From positions 1 through 7,228 of the forward strand of contig JBFHES010000233.1 in NCBI GenBank assembly GCA_041584015.1: DNA of 7,228 nt, in the 5' to 3' direction. Below the pieces are notes generated by a model, which did not search any database, was not told where the DNA came from, and saw nothing but the letters and a program-made list of their open reading frames with translations. This DNA is from JBFHES01 sp041584015. GTDB lineage: Bacteria > Bacteroidota > Bacteroidia > Bacteroidales > M50B96. The position numbers were made by a program, and so were the translations under genes. Of this stretch, positions 7,149 through 7,228 are shown piece by piece (positions within the stretch are counted from its first letter, which is position 1; each line of letters opens with the position of its first letter).

Positions 7149-7228
7149 ATGAAAAGATTTACACTCTTAATTTTACTGTTGTACATTGCCTCCATTGCCT
7201 GGTCTCAGGGCAATACTGTAATAGGGAA
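7149..7228 (+). CDS. Exported protein, signal-peptide start only (runs off right edge)
   Basis: An ATG at 7149 opens a frame that stays open to the edge: 26 full codons. It begins MKRFTLLILLLYIASIAWSQ and continues GNTVIG. This is a textbook signal peptide with a basic start, a hydrophobic core and likely cleavage at AWS/QG, a common Bacteroidota pattern. It is transcribed divergently from the T9SS cargo gene. Nothing of the mature protein is visible beyond a few residues, so no function can be proposed. The signal peptide and the A-rich leader make a real gene likely. Confidence 0.75.
   Translation, partial: MKRFTLLILLLYIASIAWSQGNTVIG

Overview
The window reads as a piece of a Bacteroidota chromosome. 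The evidence is a type IX secretion (T9SS) C-terminal sorting domain, a SprB-type Ig-like repeat, two DUF3857/transglutaminase-like proteins of the kind common in that phylum, AT-rich DNA, starts without clear Shine-Dalgarno sequences, and a Bacteroidota-style TAnnTTTG promoter element. No mobile element, RNA gene or CRISPR array was seen, and genus cannot be named from this stretch.

Layout. Four genes lie on the minus strand and one begins on the plus strand. Reading from the right edge leftward: a plus-strand gene of which only the signal-peptide start is present (7149 to the edge); a 301-bp divergent intergenic region; a minus-strand 360-residue T9SS cargo protein (6847-5765); a 212-bp intergenic region rich in inverted repeats; a tightly coupled minus-strand pair of large exported DUF3857/transglutaminase-fold proteins (5552-3492 and 3492-1576, sharing one base in TAATG); a 110-bp gap; and the N-terminal part of a large exported protein (minus strand, 1409 or 1465 to the left edge) carrying the phosphohistidine swivelling-domain signature of secreted PEP/pyruvate-binding-domain proteins.

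Every gene appears to encode an exported protein, so this is a cell-envelope or surface neighbourhood. In the coupled pair, the downstream protein keeps a transglutaminase-like Cys and His (C330, H374, with E389 at the usual Asp position). The upstream partner has Ser and Phe at the aligned Cys and His positions (S382, F425), which suggests an active/inactive paralogue pair made in fixed proportion. The most unusual points are that pair, the apparently exported phosphotransfer-type domain with an internal T9SS-tail-like module, and a seven-base homopolymer that puts the only good start codon and signal peptide of that gene out of frame with its body.
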